Shown: in pieces, positions 8,953 through 17,479 of the stretch | How the letters are laid out: every line of letters begins with the position of its first letter | Numbering within the stretch: the first letter of the stretch is position 1 | NCBI RefSeq assembly: GCF_019636135.1 | Contig: NZ_JAHBYD010000005.1 | Span: forward strand, 1 to 64,000 | Direction of reading: 5' to 3' | Source: Phenylobacterium sp. | GTDB taxonomy: Bacteria > Pseudomonadota > Alphaproteobacteria > Caulobacterales > Caulobacteraceae | DNA length: 64,000 bases | Position numbers and translations under genes: made by a program | The notes under the pieces: generated by a model | The model's input: only the letters and a program-made list of their open reading frames with translations | Told to the model about the DNA's origin: nothing | Database searches by the model: none

Positions 8953-9119
8953 TTCCCTCCCTTAATGGGGAGGGACAGGCCGCGCAGCGGCCAGGGTGGG
9001 GCAGTGTGGGCCGGAACTGGGCGGGTTGAGGTTAGCCAATCCCCAAACGCCGGCGCTCAGGGTCAGGCTTCCCCACCCTGGCGCCTGCGGCGCCTGTCCC
9101 TCCCCATTAAGGGAGGGAA
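8953..9119. repeat. 49-base imperfect inverted repeat (family B) behind two convergent genes
   Basis: Arms at 8953-9001 and 9071-9119 are reverse complements with about four mismatches, all in the central GC block. The sequence starts CCCTCCCTTAATGGGGAGGG. A further single copy lies at 35526-35574. The right arm covers the last five codons and stop of the DUF885 gene, so the repeat has been absorbed into, or supplies, that coding end. It probably acts as a bidirectional terminator for the convergent pair; that role is inferred. Confidence 0.82.
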
Positions 9120-10927
9120 GACTTGATGTAGGCGTCGACCCGCGTCTCCAGCACGTCCAGCGGCAGGGCGCCGGCGGCCAGGACCGCCTCGTGGAAGGCC
9201 TTGATGTCGAACTTCGGCCCCAGCGCCGTCTCCGCCCTGGCGCGCAGTTCCGAGATCTTGAGCTGCCCGATCTTGTAGCTGGTCGCCTGGCCCGGCCCGG
9301 TGAAGTAGCGGTCGACCTCGCGCACGGTGTCGATGTCGGAATTCAGCGTGTTGGCCTTCATGTAGGCGATGGCCTGCTCGCGGGTCCAATGCTTGGCGTG
9401 GATGCCGGTGTCGAGCACCAGCCGCACCGCCCGCCAGATCTCCAGCGAGAGGCGGCCGAAGTCGTCGTAGGGGTCCTGGTAGAAGCCCGCCTCCTTGCCC
9501 AGCTTCTCGGCGTAGAGGCCCCAGCCCTCGGTGTAGGCGCCGAAGTACGAGAGCCGGCGGAACAGCGGCAGGTCGGCCTGGGCCTGGGCGCGGGCGATCT
9601 GGAAGTGATGCCCCGGCGCGCCCTCGTGGTAGGCGATGGCCGGCAACTGCACCTTCTGCACCTGGTTCATGTCGGTCAGGTTCACGTAGAAGATCCCCGG
9701 CCGCGACCCGTCCTGCGCGCCCGGGCTGTAGAAGGCGGTGGACGCGGTCTTCTCGCGGAACGGCTCGACGGCGCGCACCTCCAGTTGCTGCTTCGGCAGC
9801 ACCGAGAACTGCCTGTCGGCCACCGTCATGTAGTCGGCGATGATCTTCTTGGCGTCGGCCAGGTACTGCTGCTTGCCGGCCTCGGTGTTCGGGTAGTGTG
9901 TCCTGGGGTCCTTCTGCACGAAGGCGAAGAAGTCCTCGAGCGTGCCCTTGAAGCCGACCTTGGCCTTCACGGCCTCCATCTCGCGGCGGATGCGCGCCAC
10001 TTCGGCGAGGCCCGTCTGGTGGATCTGGTCCGGCGTCAGCTCGGTGGTCGTGAAGAACCGCACGGTGTCGGCGTAGAAGGCGTCGCCGTCGGGCAGCGCC
10101 CAGACGCCGTGTACGGTGGTGGCCTTCTTCTGCATCGCCTGCAACGAGGCGATGTAGCGTTCGTAGCCGCGCTTCCACGGCCCCTTCAGCGCCGCTTCCC
10201 CGTCGGCGAGCAGCTTCTGCTTCGTGGCGTCGTCGGCCTTCAGCGCGGCGACCTTGCCCTTGAAGTCGGCCCAGACCGGGTGGTCGGCCCCGCCGTCGAA
10301 CGGCGCGCCCCTGATCTGGTTCTGGGCGTCGGGGATCACCCGGCCGAACACGAACGACGGCGGCAGGAAGCCCTTGGCGGTGCGCTGGTCGATGTCGTCG
10401 CTGACCTCGCCCGCGACGCGCTCGACGGCCTTCAGGCGCGAGACGTAGGCCTCGGCGTCGGCGACGCTCGCCACCTTGTGCGCGTTGATCAGCAGGATCG
10501 GCACGCCGTCCAGCGCGCTGCCGTTCGAGGTGACCGCGTAGGCCTGCCAGTACCACTTCAGCAGGGTCTGCTGGACCAGCACGTTGCGCGCGAAGAGGTC
10601 GTAGCTGAGCTGGCTGGCCGGCGAGAGCTTCGCGCGGTCGAAGTCGGCCTTCATCTTCGCGAGCTGCTTCTCGGCCAGCGCCACCGCCTTGACGTTGCCC
10701 TCGCGGGTGTAGTCGCCGAGCTCGCCGTAGCGCATCTTCACCCCGAACTGGGTCATCTGCTCGGGGCTGAGCATGCCGGCCTCCAGGAACGAGGCCTGGA
10801 AGAAGGCGGCGAGGCGCGCGTCCTCTGACTGTGCGGCGGCGGGCGCGGCGGCGGGCTGGGCGACGGCGGCCGGCGCGGCGATCAGGGCCGTGGCGAGGGC
10901 CAGGGCGGAGCAGGCGGTGCGGAACAT
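9107..10927 (-). CDS. DUF885 family exported protein
   Basis: The 606-residue product starts with a Sec-type signal peptide (MFRTACSALALATALIAAPAAVAQ), with a likely cut after AVA-Q, so it is periplasmic or secreted. The body has the DUF885 hallmarks: AYHEGAPGHHFQIARAQ near residue 395 with an HEGxPGHH metal-binding-like motif, YTEGWGLYAEKLG shortly after, and LVLDTGIHAKHWTREQAI near the end. HExxH-like spacing and the downstream Glu suggest a zinc metallopeptidase relationship, but activity for most DUF885 members is not established. Its final codons lie inside the family B repeat. It is transcribed towards the stress-protein gene and away from nfuA. Confidence 0.87.
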   Translation of the reverse strand: MFRTACSALALATALIAAPAAVAQPAAAPAAAQSEDARLAAFFQASFLEAGMLSPEQMTQFGVKMRYGELGDYTREGNVKAVALAEKQLAKMKADFDRAKLSPASQLSYDLFARNVLVQQTLLKWYWQAYAVTSNGSALDGVPILLINAHKVASVADAEAYVSRLKAVERVAGEVSDDIDQRTAKGFLPPSFVFGRVIPDAQNQIRGAPFDGGADHPVWADFKGKVAALKADDATKQKLLADGEAALKGPWKRGYERYIASLQAMQKKATTVHGVWALPDGDAFYADTVRFFTTTELTPDQIHQTGLAEVARIRREMEAVKAKVGFKGTLEDFFAFVQKDPRTHYPNTEAGKQQYLADAKKIIADYMTVADRQFSVLPKQQLEVRAVEPFREKTASTAFYSPGAQDGSRPGIFYVNLTDMNQVQKVQLPAIAYHEGAPGHHFQIARAQAQADLPLFRRLSYFGAYTEGWGLYAEKLGKEAGFYQDPYDDFGRLSLEIWRAVRLVLDTGIHAKHWTREQAIAYMKANTLNSDIDTVREVDRYFTGPGQATSYKIGQLKISELRARAETALGPKFDIKAFHEAVLAAGALPLDVLETRVDAYIKSSLP

Positions 10928-11043
10928 GCGGTCCCCAACTTGTTCAGGCCCGAAGGCTTAGGGCCCGCCCCGGCCCGGCGTAAAGGCCTGCTGCGACGCG
11001 CGGCCGCTTGCGCGCGTCGCAGCGAAGCGCCACATCTCGGAGC

Positions 11044-11619
11044 ATGTTCATCCAGACCGAAGCGACGCCGAACCCCGAGGTCCTGAAGTTCCTGCCCGGC
11101 CGCACCGTGCTCGGCGAGGGCACGCGCGACTTCCGCTCGCCCGAGGAGGCCGCCGCCTCGCCGCTGGCGGCCGAGCTGTTCGGCGTCACCGGCGTGACCC
11201 GGGTGTTCTACGGCCCCGACTTCATCACCGTCGGCAAGCACGCCTCGGTCGACTGGCCGCTGGTGAAGGCGCCGATCCTGGCGGCCATCATGGACCACTT
11301 CACCGCGGGCCGGCCCCTGTTCGCGGAGGGCGCGGAAGCCTCGGCCGGCGACCACGACGGCGGCGAGTACGAGGGCGAGACCGCCCAGATCGTCGCCGAG
11401 ATCAAGGACCTGCTCGACACCCGCATCCGCCCGGCCGTGGCGCAGGACGGCGGCGACATCCTCTTCAACCGTTTCGACGTGGCGACCGGCGTCGTCTGGC
11501 TGAACATGCGCGGCGCCTGCTCGGGTTGCCCGTCCTCCTCGGCGACGCTGAAGGCCGGCGTCGAGAACATGCTGAAGCACTACGTTCCCGAGGTCACCGC
11601 GGTCGAGCAGGCGCTTTGA
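11044..11619 (+). CDS. nfuA: NfuA-type Fe-S cluster carrier (NifU N- and C-domains)
   Basis: The 191-residue protein passes iron-sulfur clusters to target enzymes. Residues 1-90 (MFIQTEATPNPEVLKFLPGR) form the Nfu N-terminal scaffold domain common in alphaproteobacteria and mitochondria. Residues about 110-190 are the NifU C-terminal domain with GACSGCPSS, the CxxC that holds a shared [4Fe-4S] cluster between two subunits. The ATG at 11044 is chosen because family members begin MFIQTE; an upstream in-frame start would add 12 unlikely residues. It precedes tsaB by 32 bases and is probably in the same transcription unit. Confidence 0.93.
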   Translation: MFIQTEATPNPEVLKFLPGRTVLGEGTRDFRSPEEAAASPLAAELFGVTGVTRVFYGPDFITVGKHASVDWPLVKAPILAAIMDHFTAGRPLFAEGAEASAGDHDGGEYEGETAQIVAEIKDLLDTRIRPAVAQDGGDILFNRFDVATGVVWLNMRGACSGCPSSSATLKAGVENMLKHYVPEVTAVEQAL

Positions 11620-11651
11620 CGCCGCGGGCGAACCGGCTACCCACCCCCTGA

Positions 11652-12290
11652 ATGATCGTCCTCGGGCTCGACACCTGCCTGAACGCCTGCTCGGTCGCCG
11701 TCCTCGACGGCGAGCGCGTGCTGGCGCATGCGTCGGAGGCCATGGCCCGGGGCCACCAGGAGCGGCTGGCCCCCATGGCGCAGGCGGTGATGGCGCAGGC
11801 GGGCCTTGCCTTCGACCGGCTGGACCGCATCGGCGCCACGGTCGGGCCGGGCTCGTTCACCGGTCTGCGGGTCGGCGTCGCCTTCGCCAAGGGGCTGGGC
11901 TCGGCGCTCGGCGTCCCCGCCGTCGGCGTCGACACGCTGGAGGCCCTGGCCGCCGAGACCCGCGGCCTCGTCGCCGCCGCCCTCGATGCGCGCCGCGACC
12001 AGGTCTACCTGCAGGTCTTCGAGGACGGCCACGCCCTGATGGCGCCCGACGTGCTGCCGGTGGGGACCGCCCACGCCCGCGTCGCCGAGCTCGCCGCCGG
12101 CCGCGACCTGACGCTGGTGGGCTCCGGCGCGCCGATCCTGGCGCGGTCCGGCGACGCGACCCTCATCCCCGAGGGCTGCGACGCCCGCCATGTGGCTCGC
12201 CTGGCCGCCGCGAAGGCCGCGACGCCGATCCGGCCGCTCTACCTGCGCGCGCCCGACGCCAGGCTGCCGGGCGGGATCGCCCCGCCTTGA
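11652..12290 (+). CDS. tsaB: tRNA threonylcarbamoyladenosine biosynthesis protein TsaB
   Basis: Partner of TsaD in forming t6A at position 37 of ANN-decoding tRNAs. The 212-residue protein has the ASKHA-fold start MIVLGLDTCLNACSVAVLDG and the signature GPGSFTGLRVGVAFAKGLG near residue 65. An ALDARRDQVYLQVF segment follows. TsaB lacks its own catalytic site and acts as a scaffold. Its TGA stop shares bases with the TTG start of the next gene (TTGA at 12287-12290), so rimI is translationally coupled, the tsaB-rimI pair being common in proteobacteria. Confidence 0.94.
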   Translation: MIVLGLDTCLNACSVAVLDGERVLAHASEAMARGHQERLAPMAQAVMAQAGLAFDRLDRIGATVGPGSFTGLRVGVAFAKGLGSALGVPAVGVDTLEALAAETRGLVAAALDARRDQVYLQVFEDGHALMAPDVLPVGTAHARVAELAAGRDLTLVGSGAPILARSGDATLIPEGCDARHVARLAAAKAATPIRPLYLRAPDARLPGGIAPP

Positions 12291-12742
12291 AGCTGACCGC
12301 CGCCACGCCCGCCGACGCCCCGGCCATGGCCTCGGCCCACGCCCAGGCCTTCGATACGCCCTGGGACGAGATGGACTTCGAGGACCTGCTCGACGGCGAG
12401 GGCGTCTTCGGCTTCCTCGTCCGGGGCGAGGACCCCGCCGGCGTCCTGATCTGCCGCGCCATCGCCGGCGAGGCCGAGATCCTGACCGTGGGCGTGGCCC
12501 CCTGGGCGCGGCGCCAGGGCGTGGCGCAGGCGCTGATGGCCGCCGCCATCGGTGCGGCGCGCGGCGCCGGCGCGGCCGACATGTTCCTGGAGGTCGACGT
12601 CGACAACGCCCCGGCCGTGACCCTCTACGAACGCCTCGGATTCGTGCGTACGGGCCTGCGCAGGGACTACTACGACCGCGGCGCGGCGGGTCGCGCCGAC
12701 GCGCTCGTGATGCGTCTCGACCTTACGTCACAGGCCCTCTAG
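12287..12742 (+). CDS. rimI: GNAT N-acetyltransferase, RimI type (ribosomal protein S18 alanine acetyltransferase)
   Basis: The 151-residue protein is a single GNAT domain. The acetyl-CoA pyrophosphate loop reads VAPWARRQGVAQALM (R/QxxGxG/A motif) near residue 70, followed by FLEVDVDNAPAVTLYERLGFVRTGLR and YYDRG, which match RimI of the family that acetylates the N-terminal Ala of S18. The start codon is TTG overlapping the tsaB stop by four bases, and context with tsaB supports the RimI name over a general GNAT. It is followed by fur after 31 bases. Confidence 0.9.
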   Translation: MKLTAATPADAPAMASAHAQAFDTPWDEMDFEDLLDGEGVFGFLVRGEDPAGVLICRAIAGEAEILTVGVAPWARRQGVAQALMAAAIGAARGAGAADMFLEVDVDNAPAVTLYERLGFVRTGLRRDYYDRGAAGRADALVMRLDLTSQAL

Positions 12743-12773
12743 ACCTATTCTCTGCGACTGGAGGAATCGGCAC

Positions 12774-13184
12774 GTGTCGGACCGCATCGAGAAACTCTGC
12801 CTCGAAAAGAACATGCGCATGACCGAGCAGCGCCGGGTCATCGCGCGCGTGCTCTCCTCGGCCGACGACCACCCCGACGTGGAGGAACTGCACCGCCGCT
12901 CCCACGCCGTGGACCCGCACATCTCCATCGCCACGGTCTACCGCACGGTGCGCCTGTTCGAAGAGGCCGGCATCATCGACCGCCTCGATTTCCGCGACGG
13001 CCGCTCCCGCTACGAGGAGCACACCGACGAGCACCACGACCACCTGATCGACATGAAGACGGGCAAGGTCATCGAGTTCGTCGATCCCGAGATCGAGGCG
13101 CTGCAAGAGGTCATCGCCAAGAAGCTCGGCTACAAGCTGGTGGATCACCGGCTGGAGCTCTACGGGCTGCCGATCGAGGACTAG
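12774..13184 (+). CDS. fur: Ferric uptake regulator Fur
   Basis: Iron-responsive transcription factor of 136 residues. The N-terminal winged helix contains MRMTEQRRVIARVL and HISIATVYRTVRLFEEAGI. The dimer/metal part has YEEHTDEHHDHLIDMKTGKVIEF, the His/Glu cluster for Fe(II). The structural CxxC pairs of gamma-proteobacterial Fur are missing; the only cysteine is near residue 9. This is typical for alphaproteobacterial Fur. The GTG start has a good GGAGG site at 12760-12764, and a GANTC site overlaps it at 12764-12768. The gene is co-directional with tsaB-rimI but has room for its own promoter within the end of rimI. Confidence 0.95.
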   Translation: MSDRIEKLCLEKNMRMTEQRRVIARVLSSADDHPDVEELHRRSHAVDPHISIATVYRTVRLFEEAGIIDRLDFRDGRSRYEEHTDEHHDHLIDMKTGKVIEFVDPEIEALQEVIAKKLGYKLVDHRLELYGLPIED

Positions 13185-13283
13185 GACGACTCCACATTCA
13201 ACGACCAAACCTCGGTCACCCGCGCCACCTTCTCCCGCAGGGGGAGAAGGAAAGTAGCAACTCTCGCTGAAAATGGACGGGTG

Positions 13284-13526
13284 CTAGCGCCGCGACCTTA
13301 GCAGGCCGCGGATGGAGTAGACGGCGAATGCGATGAAGGCCGCGTCCAGCAGGCCAATCTGAACCTGGATCGGGTTACGCTCGAAAAGCGATCGGTCGAG
13401 CAATGAGCCGGCCAGAAAGAGCGTACAGAAGCCTGCCCCGATGACGGCGACTATGGCCGCATAGGTCCCGCTCAGGCGAACTAGCCATGCGCTCCGCCGC
13501 TTCTGTTCCGGTGTCATGTGCAGCAA
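13284..13526 (-). CDS. Small hypothetical protein with two membrane helices
   Basis: The 80-residue product reads as a basic N-terminus ([11 protein letters not shown] after a possible earlier ATG), a first hydrophobic helix near residues 20-42 ([20 protein letters not shown]), a short polar loop with DRSLFERN, and a second helix near residues 57-72, ending RSRR. Nothing in it matches a family I recognise. Its base composition is less GC-rich than its neighbours. It sits alone on the minus strand between fur and miaB, divergent from miaB. A GGGAGAAGG hairpin lies near 13230-13255 beyond its stop. Being real is plausible but not certain. Confidence 0.5.
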   Translation of the reverse strand: MLHMTPEQKRRSAWLVRLSGTYAAIVAVIGAGFCTLFLAGSLLDRSLFERNPIQVQIGLLDAAFIAFAVYSIRGLLRSRR

Positions 13527-13612
13527 TCTACCTTAGTCGCAGCCTAGATTCTGCTTGGCTGGTCCGCATCGCAGACATTGCGCGCGTCCCTTCGCGTCCC
13601 CATAACCCCGCC

Positions 13613-14956
13613 ATGTCCGAGCCCGCGCCCGCAAAGCGCCTCTACATCAAGACGTACGGCTGTCAGATGAACGTCTACGACAGCGAGCGCATGGCCGACG
13701 TCCTTGCGCCGCTGGGTTATGGGATGACGGACGATCCCACCGACGCCGACCTGGTGGTGCTCAACACCTGCCACATCCGCGAGAAGGCGACCGAGAAGGT
13801 CTATTCCGAGCTCGGCAAGATCCGCGAGATGCGCGACGAGCGCATCGCCGGCGGCGGCGCGCGCATGACCATCGCGGTCGCCGGCTGCGTCGCCCAGGCC
13901 GAGGGCGAGGAGATCATGCGCCGCCAGCCGGCCGTGGACCTGGTCGTGGGCCCGCAGGCCTACCACCAGCTTCCCGAGCTGATCGCCCGCGCGCACCGCG
14001 CCCGCGGCGAGCGGCTGGCCGCCGATTTCGCGCCCGACGAGAAGTTCGACGCGCTCCCGGCCACGCGCCGGCCGACCGGCGTCTCGGCGTTCCTGACCGT
14101 GCAGGAAGGCTGCGACAAGTTCTGCACCTTCTGTGTCGTGCCCTACACCCGCGGCGGCGAGTGGAGCCGCCCCGCCGACGCCATCGAGGCCGAGGCCCGC
14201 GCCCTGGCCGCCAAGGGCGTCCGCGAGGTCACCCTCCTGGGCCAGAACGTCAACGCCTATGACGGTGAAGGGGGCCTCGCCGCCCTGGTCCGCCGGCTGG
14301 CCAGGATCGAGGGCCTCGACCGCATCCGCTACACCACCAGCCACCCGCGCGACATGGACGACGCCCTGATCGCCGCCCACGCGGACGTGCCGGAACTGAT
14401 GCCCTACCTGCATCTTCCGGTGCAGGCGGGGTCGGACAAGGTGCTGAAGGCCATGAACCGCGCGCACACGGCCGAGAGCTACGTGCGCCTGATCGAGAGG
14501 ATCCGCCGCCACCGGCCCGACATCGCCATCAGCGGCGACTTCATCGTGGGCTTCCCCGGCGAGCGCGACGCGGATTTCGAGGCGACGCTGCAGCTCGTCC
14601 GCGAGGTCGGCTATGCGAGCTGCTTCTCGTTCAAGTATTCGCGCCGCCCCGGCACGCCCGCCGCCGCCATGCCGGGCCAGGTCGCCGACGCGGTGAAGGA
14701 CGAGCGCCTCGCCCGTCTGAACACCCTGCTGGACGAACAGCGGATGGCCTTCAACGCCGCCACGGCGGGCCGCACCGTGAACGTCCTCTTCGAGAAGGCC
14801 GGCCGCCATCCGGGCCAGCTCATCGGCAAGAGCCCCTACCTCCAGGCCGTCCACGTGACCGCGCCGGATCGCATGCTGGGCCGGATCGTTCCGGTGAAGG
14901 TGGAGGCCGCCAACCCGAACAGCCTGGCCGGCGTGCTCGAGATGGAACCCGCGTGA
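13613..14956 (+). CDS. miaB: tRNA-2-methylthio-N6-dimethylallyladenosine synthase MiaB
   Basis: Radical-SAM methylthiotransferase that converts i6A37 to ms2i6A37 in tRNA. The 447-residue protein begins with the UPF0004 domain: [24 protein letters not shown] and [10 protein letters not shown] carry the three cysteines of the auxiliary [4Fe-4S] cluster. The radical-SAM core follows with [15 protein letters not shown] (CxxxCxxC), and the C-terminal 60 residues form the TRAM domain (GRTVNVLFE...). The ATG at 13613 is chosen because it precedes the [10 protein letters not shown] strand by the usual short lead. It starts the overlapping miaB-phoH-ybeY-corC unit; its stop overlaps phoH by four bases (GTGA). 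Confidence 0.97.
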   Translation: MSEPAPAKRLYIKTYGCQMNVYDSERMADVLAPLGYGMTDDPTDADLVVLNTCHIREKATEKVYSELGKIREMRDERIAGGGARMTIAVAGCVAQAEGEEIMRRQPAVDLVVGPQAYHQLPELIARAHRARGERLAADFAPDEKFDALPATRRPTGVSAFLTVQEGCDKFCTFCVVPYTRGGEWSRPADAIEAEARALAAKGVREVTLLGQNVNAYDGEGGLAALVRRLARIEGLDRIRYTTSHPRDMDDALIAAHADVPELMPYLHLPVQAGSDKVLKAMNRAHTAESYVRLIERIRRHRPDIAISGDFIVGFPGERDADFEATLQLVREVGYASCFSFKYSRRPGTPAAAMPGQVADAVKDERLARLNTLLDEQRMAFNAATAGRTVNVLFEKAGRHPGQLIGKSPYLQAVHVTAPDRMLGRIVPVKVEAANPNSLAGVLEMEPA

Positions 14957-15921
14957 GCCGCGCCCCTGAATTCATCCAGCTCAGCGACGTCGCCGCGCGC
15001 GCGGTGGCGGGCGCCAACAGCCGCCATGCCGCCCTGATCGAGGACGCCTTCGGCGTGCTGGTCGAGACGCCGGGCGGCGGTGTCTCGCTGTCGGGCGATG
15101 CGAAGTCGCGCGGGCAGGCGAAGAAGGCCGTGCAGGCCATCGCCGCGCGCGCCGACCGGGGCCTGGAGATCGGCGAGGCCGACGTGCGCGTGGCCATCGG
15201 CCAGGCGCGGACCGGCGGCCAAGGGGGCGTAGGCGGCGGTGTGGGCGACCCGCTGCCCATCGGCCGCCGCGGCCAGGTGGCGCCGAAGACGCCGACCCAG
15301 GCGAACTACCTGAAGGCCCTGACCGAGTGCGAGCTGGTGTTCGGCCTCGGCCCCGCCGGCACCGGCAAGACCTTCCTGGCCGTCGCGCACGGCGCGGGCA
15401 TGCTGCTGCGCGGCGCCGTCGACCGCCTGATCGTCTCGCGGCCGGCCGTCGAGGCGGGCGAGCGCCTGGGCTTCCTGCCCGGCGACATGAACGAGAAGGT
15501 CGACCCCTACATGGCGCCCGTGTGGGAGGCGCTGACCGACATCCTGGGCGCCGAGCAGCTACGACGCCGCCGCGAGAAGGGCGAGATCGAGGTCGCGCCG
15601 ATCGCCTTCCTGCGCGGCCGCACGCTCAGCCACGCCTTCGTCATCGTCGACGAGGCCCAGAACGCCAGCCGCGCGCAGATGAAGATGGTGCTGACCCGCC
15701 TGGGCGAAGGCGCCCGCATGGCGGTGACCGGCGACCCGACCCAGATCGACCTGCCGAACCCGCGCGACTCCGGCCTGGCCCACGCGGTGGACCTGCTGGA
15801 GGGCGTGAAGGGCATCGGCGTCGTCCGCTTCGGGGCCGAGGACGTGGTCCGCCACCCGCTCGTCGAGCGGATCGTGCGCGCCTACGACGAGGACGCGGCC
15901 AGGCGCGGGCGCACGGTTTGA
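14953..15921 (+). CDS. phoH: PhoH-like ATPase
   Basis: The 322-residue protein has an N-terminal region with an R3H/KH-like start (residues 1-90) and a C-terminal PhoH domain. Walker A is [18 protein letters not shown]; a [18 protein letters not shown] segment follows, then Walker B as [13 protein letters not shown] and a sensor motif [13 protein letters not shown]. The PhoH family is linked to RNA handling and to YbeY function, and this gene sits between miaB and ybeY as in many bacteria. The GTG start overlaps the miaB stop (GTGA), and the gene's own TGA overlaps the TTG start of ybeY. Confidence 0.95.
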   Translation: MSRAPEFIQLSDVAARAVAGANSRHAALIEDAFGVLVETPGGGVSLSGDAKSRGQAKKAVQAIAARADRGLEIGEADVRVAIGQARTGGQGGVGGGVGDPLPIGRRGQVAPKTPTQANYLKALTECELVFGLGPAGTGKTFLAVAHGAGMLLRGAVDRLIVSRPAVEAGERLGFLPGDMNEKVDPYMAPVWEALTDILGAEQLRRRREKGEIEVAPIAFLRGRTLSHAFVIVDEAQNASRAQMKMVLTRLGEGARMAVTGDPTQIDLPNPRDSGLAHAVDLLEGVKGIGVVRFGAEDVVRHPLVERIVRAYDEDAARRGRTV

Positions 15922-16376
15922 TCGACGTCGAGATCGAGGACGAGGCCTGGGCGGCGGCGCTCCCGAACGCCGAGGTGCTCGCGCGCGGCTCGGCGCTGGC
16001 GGCGCTCGACGCCGAAGACGCCGCGCACGAAGGCGTCACCATCCTGCTGACCGACGACGAGAGCGTGCGCGCCCTGAACGCGCGGTTCCGCCAGCAGGAC
16101 AAGCCGACGAACGTGCTCAGCTTCCCGGCGCCGCGGAACCCCGAGCTCCATCTCGGCGACCTGGCCCTGGCGTATGGCGTCTGCGCCCGCGAGGCGGCCG
16201 AACAGGGCAAGACCCTCGCCCACCACCTGCAGCACCTGGTGGTCCACGGCGTGCTCCATCTATGCGGACACGATCACATGGGCGATGATGAGGCCGAGGT
16301 CATGGAAGACCTCGAACGTGCGGTGCTGGCCAGCCTGGGGGTTCCCGACCCCTATGGGGACGCCCAGCCCGGCTAA
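15918..16376 (+). CDS. ybeY: Endoribonuclease YbeY (16S rRNA 3'-end maturation / quality control)
   Basis: The 152-residue product starts [11 protein letters not shown] from a TTG that overlaps the phoH stop (TTGA at 15918-15921). It contains LTDDESVRALNARFRQQDKPTNVLSFP and the zinc motif HHLQHLVVHGVLHLCGHDH (HGxLHLxGxDH), the three-histidine metal site that defines YbeY. YbeY cuts RNA during 16S rRNA maturation and ribosome surveillance. The start is fixed by family length and by coupling to phoH. The TAA stop is followed by AGGAG, the ribosome site of the next gene. Confidence 0.95.
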   Translation: MIDVEIEDEAWAAALPNAEVLARGSALAALDAEDAAHEGVTILLTDDESVRALNARFRQQDKPTNVLSFPAPRNPELHLGDLALAYGVCAREAAEQGKTLAHHLQHLVVHGVLHLCGHDHMGDDEAEVMEDLERAVLASLGVPDPYGDAQPG

Positions 16377-16383
16377 GGAGAGC

Positions 16384-17274
16384 ATGAGCGACCCTGACCC
16401 TTCCAGTCGCAGCGGCCGCCGACGGGGCGGTCTCCTGGGGCTGTTCGACCTGTTCCGGCGCACCGCGGAGGCGGCCGCCGACGAGCTTCCTGAGCCCAGC
16501 ACCGAGGGTGGCGGCGAGCTGATCACCCAGGCGCGCGCCTTCCAGGACCTGCGCGTCGAAGACGTCATGAAGCCCCGCGCCGACATGGTTTGCGTCGAGC
16601 GCGGCTGTTCCTTCGAGGAACTGGTCGCCCGCTTCGTCGAGGCCGAGCACAGCCGCATGCCGGTCTACAGGGAGACGCTGGACGAGCCCGTGGGCGTGGT
16701 CCACGTGAAGGACGTCTTCAAGCTGCTGGCGCGCAAGACCCGCCAGCCCAAGCCCGAGGACAAGGTGCTCACCGGCCGCCACAGCCTGGTGCGCGAGGTG
16801 CTCTACGTGCCGCCGTCGATGACGGCCGAGCGGCTACTCGCCACCATGCGCGCCAAGCGCATCCACATGGCCCTCGTCATGGACGAGTTCGGCGGCGTCG
16901 ACGGCCTCGTCACCCTGGAGGACCTGCTGGAATCCCTGGTCGGCGACATCGAGGACGAGCACGACGAGGAAGGCGACCTGGCCTACACGCCGATCGTCAG
17001 CGACGACGACGGCTGGATCGTCGACGGCCGCGCGCCGCTGGAGGAGCTGGAGCAGGCCATCGGCGAGGGCGTCGACCTGGCCTCCGAGGACCTCGACGAG
17101 GAGATCGACACGGTCGCGGGCCTCGTGAACGCCCTGGCCGGCCGGGTGCCGCAGAAGCGCGAGCGGATCGACCACCCCGACGGCTACACGCTGGAAGTGC
17201 TGGCCGCCGACCCGCGGCGGGTGAAGCGGGTGCGCGTGCGCCGCGCCCCGGCCGCCGAACCCACCGAGGCCTGA
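16384..17274 (+). CDS. CorC/HlyC-type CBS-domain protein
   Basis: The 296-residue soluble protein has a basic lead (SGRRRGGLLGLFDLFRR), a pair of CBS domains (about residues 60-190, from VEDVMKPRADMVCVERG to HMALVMDEFGGVDGLVTLEDLLE) and a CorC_HlyC transporter-associated domain (residues about 205-285). Proteins of this type are linked to Mg2+/Co2+ efflux (CorC) and always occur near ybeY and lnt in proteobacteria. No membrane anchor is present. The ATG follows an AAGGAG site seven bases after ybeY. The role in divalent ion homeostasis is by family. Confidence 0.9.
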   Translation: MSDPDPSSRSGRRRGGLLGLFDLFRRTAEAAADELPEPSTEGGGELITQARAFQDLRVEDVMKPRADMVCVERGCSFEELVARFVEAEHSRMPVYRETLDEPVGVVHVKDVFKLLARKTRQPKPEDKVLTGRHSLVREVLYVPPSMTAERLLATMRAKRIHMALVMDEFGGVDGLVTLEDLLESLVGDIEDEHDEEGDLAYTPIVSDDDGWIVDGRAPLEELEQAIGEGVDLASEDLDEEIDTVAGLVNALAGRVPQKRERIDHPDGYTLEVLAADPRRVKRVRVRRAPAAEPTEA

Positions 17275-17329
17275 GGCCTTTGGCCGGGGACGCCAACGCG
17301 CCGGTCGGCCCGACGCCGGTTCGGCGGCA

Positions 17330-17449
17330 GCGCCCCCTCCACCACTTCGTGGTCCCCCTCCCCCGTACACGGGGGAGGTTCGAGACGTCGACCCAGCGAA
17401 CCTCCCCTGCGAAGCGGGGGAGGGGGACCGCTTGCGGTGGAGGGGGCGC
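17330..17449. repeat. Inverted repeat (family C) between the corC-like gene and lnt
   Basis: Arms at 17330-17364 and 17416-17449 pair over about 34 bases, with disagreement only in the middle seven. The outer part is GCGCCCCCTCCACC against GGTGGAGGGGGCGC. Two inner hairpins occur at about 17358-17378 and 17401-17423, each a CCTCCCC/GGGGAGG type stem. The element fills the 205-base gap ahead of lnt and may separate it from the preceding operon. Confidence 0.78.
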
Positions 17450-17479
17450 TGCGGCCACACCGGCGCCGGGCGTCCAACC

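Noticed and set aside
8996..10828. 610-codon plus-strand open frame antisense to the DUF885 gene
   Set aside because: The minus-strand frame encodes a signal peptide and DUF885 motifs; the plus frame has only the low-complexity composition of a GC-rich shadow.
13210..13260. Rho-independent terminator after fur
   Set aside because: A CTTCTCCC/GGGAGAAG hairpin is present, but no T run follows on either strand, so it is not called.
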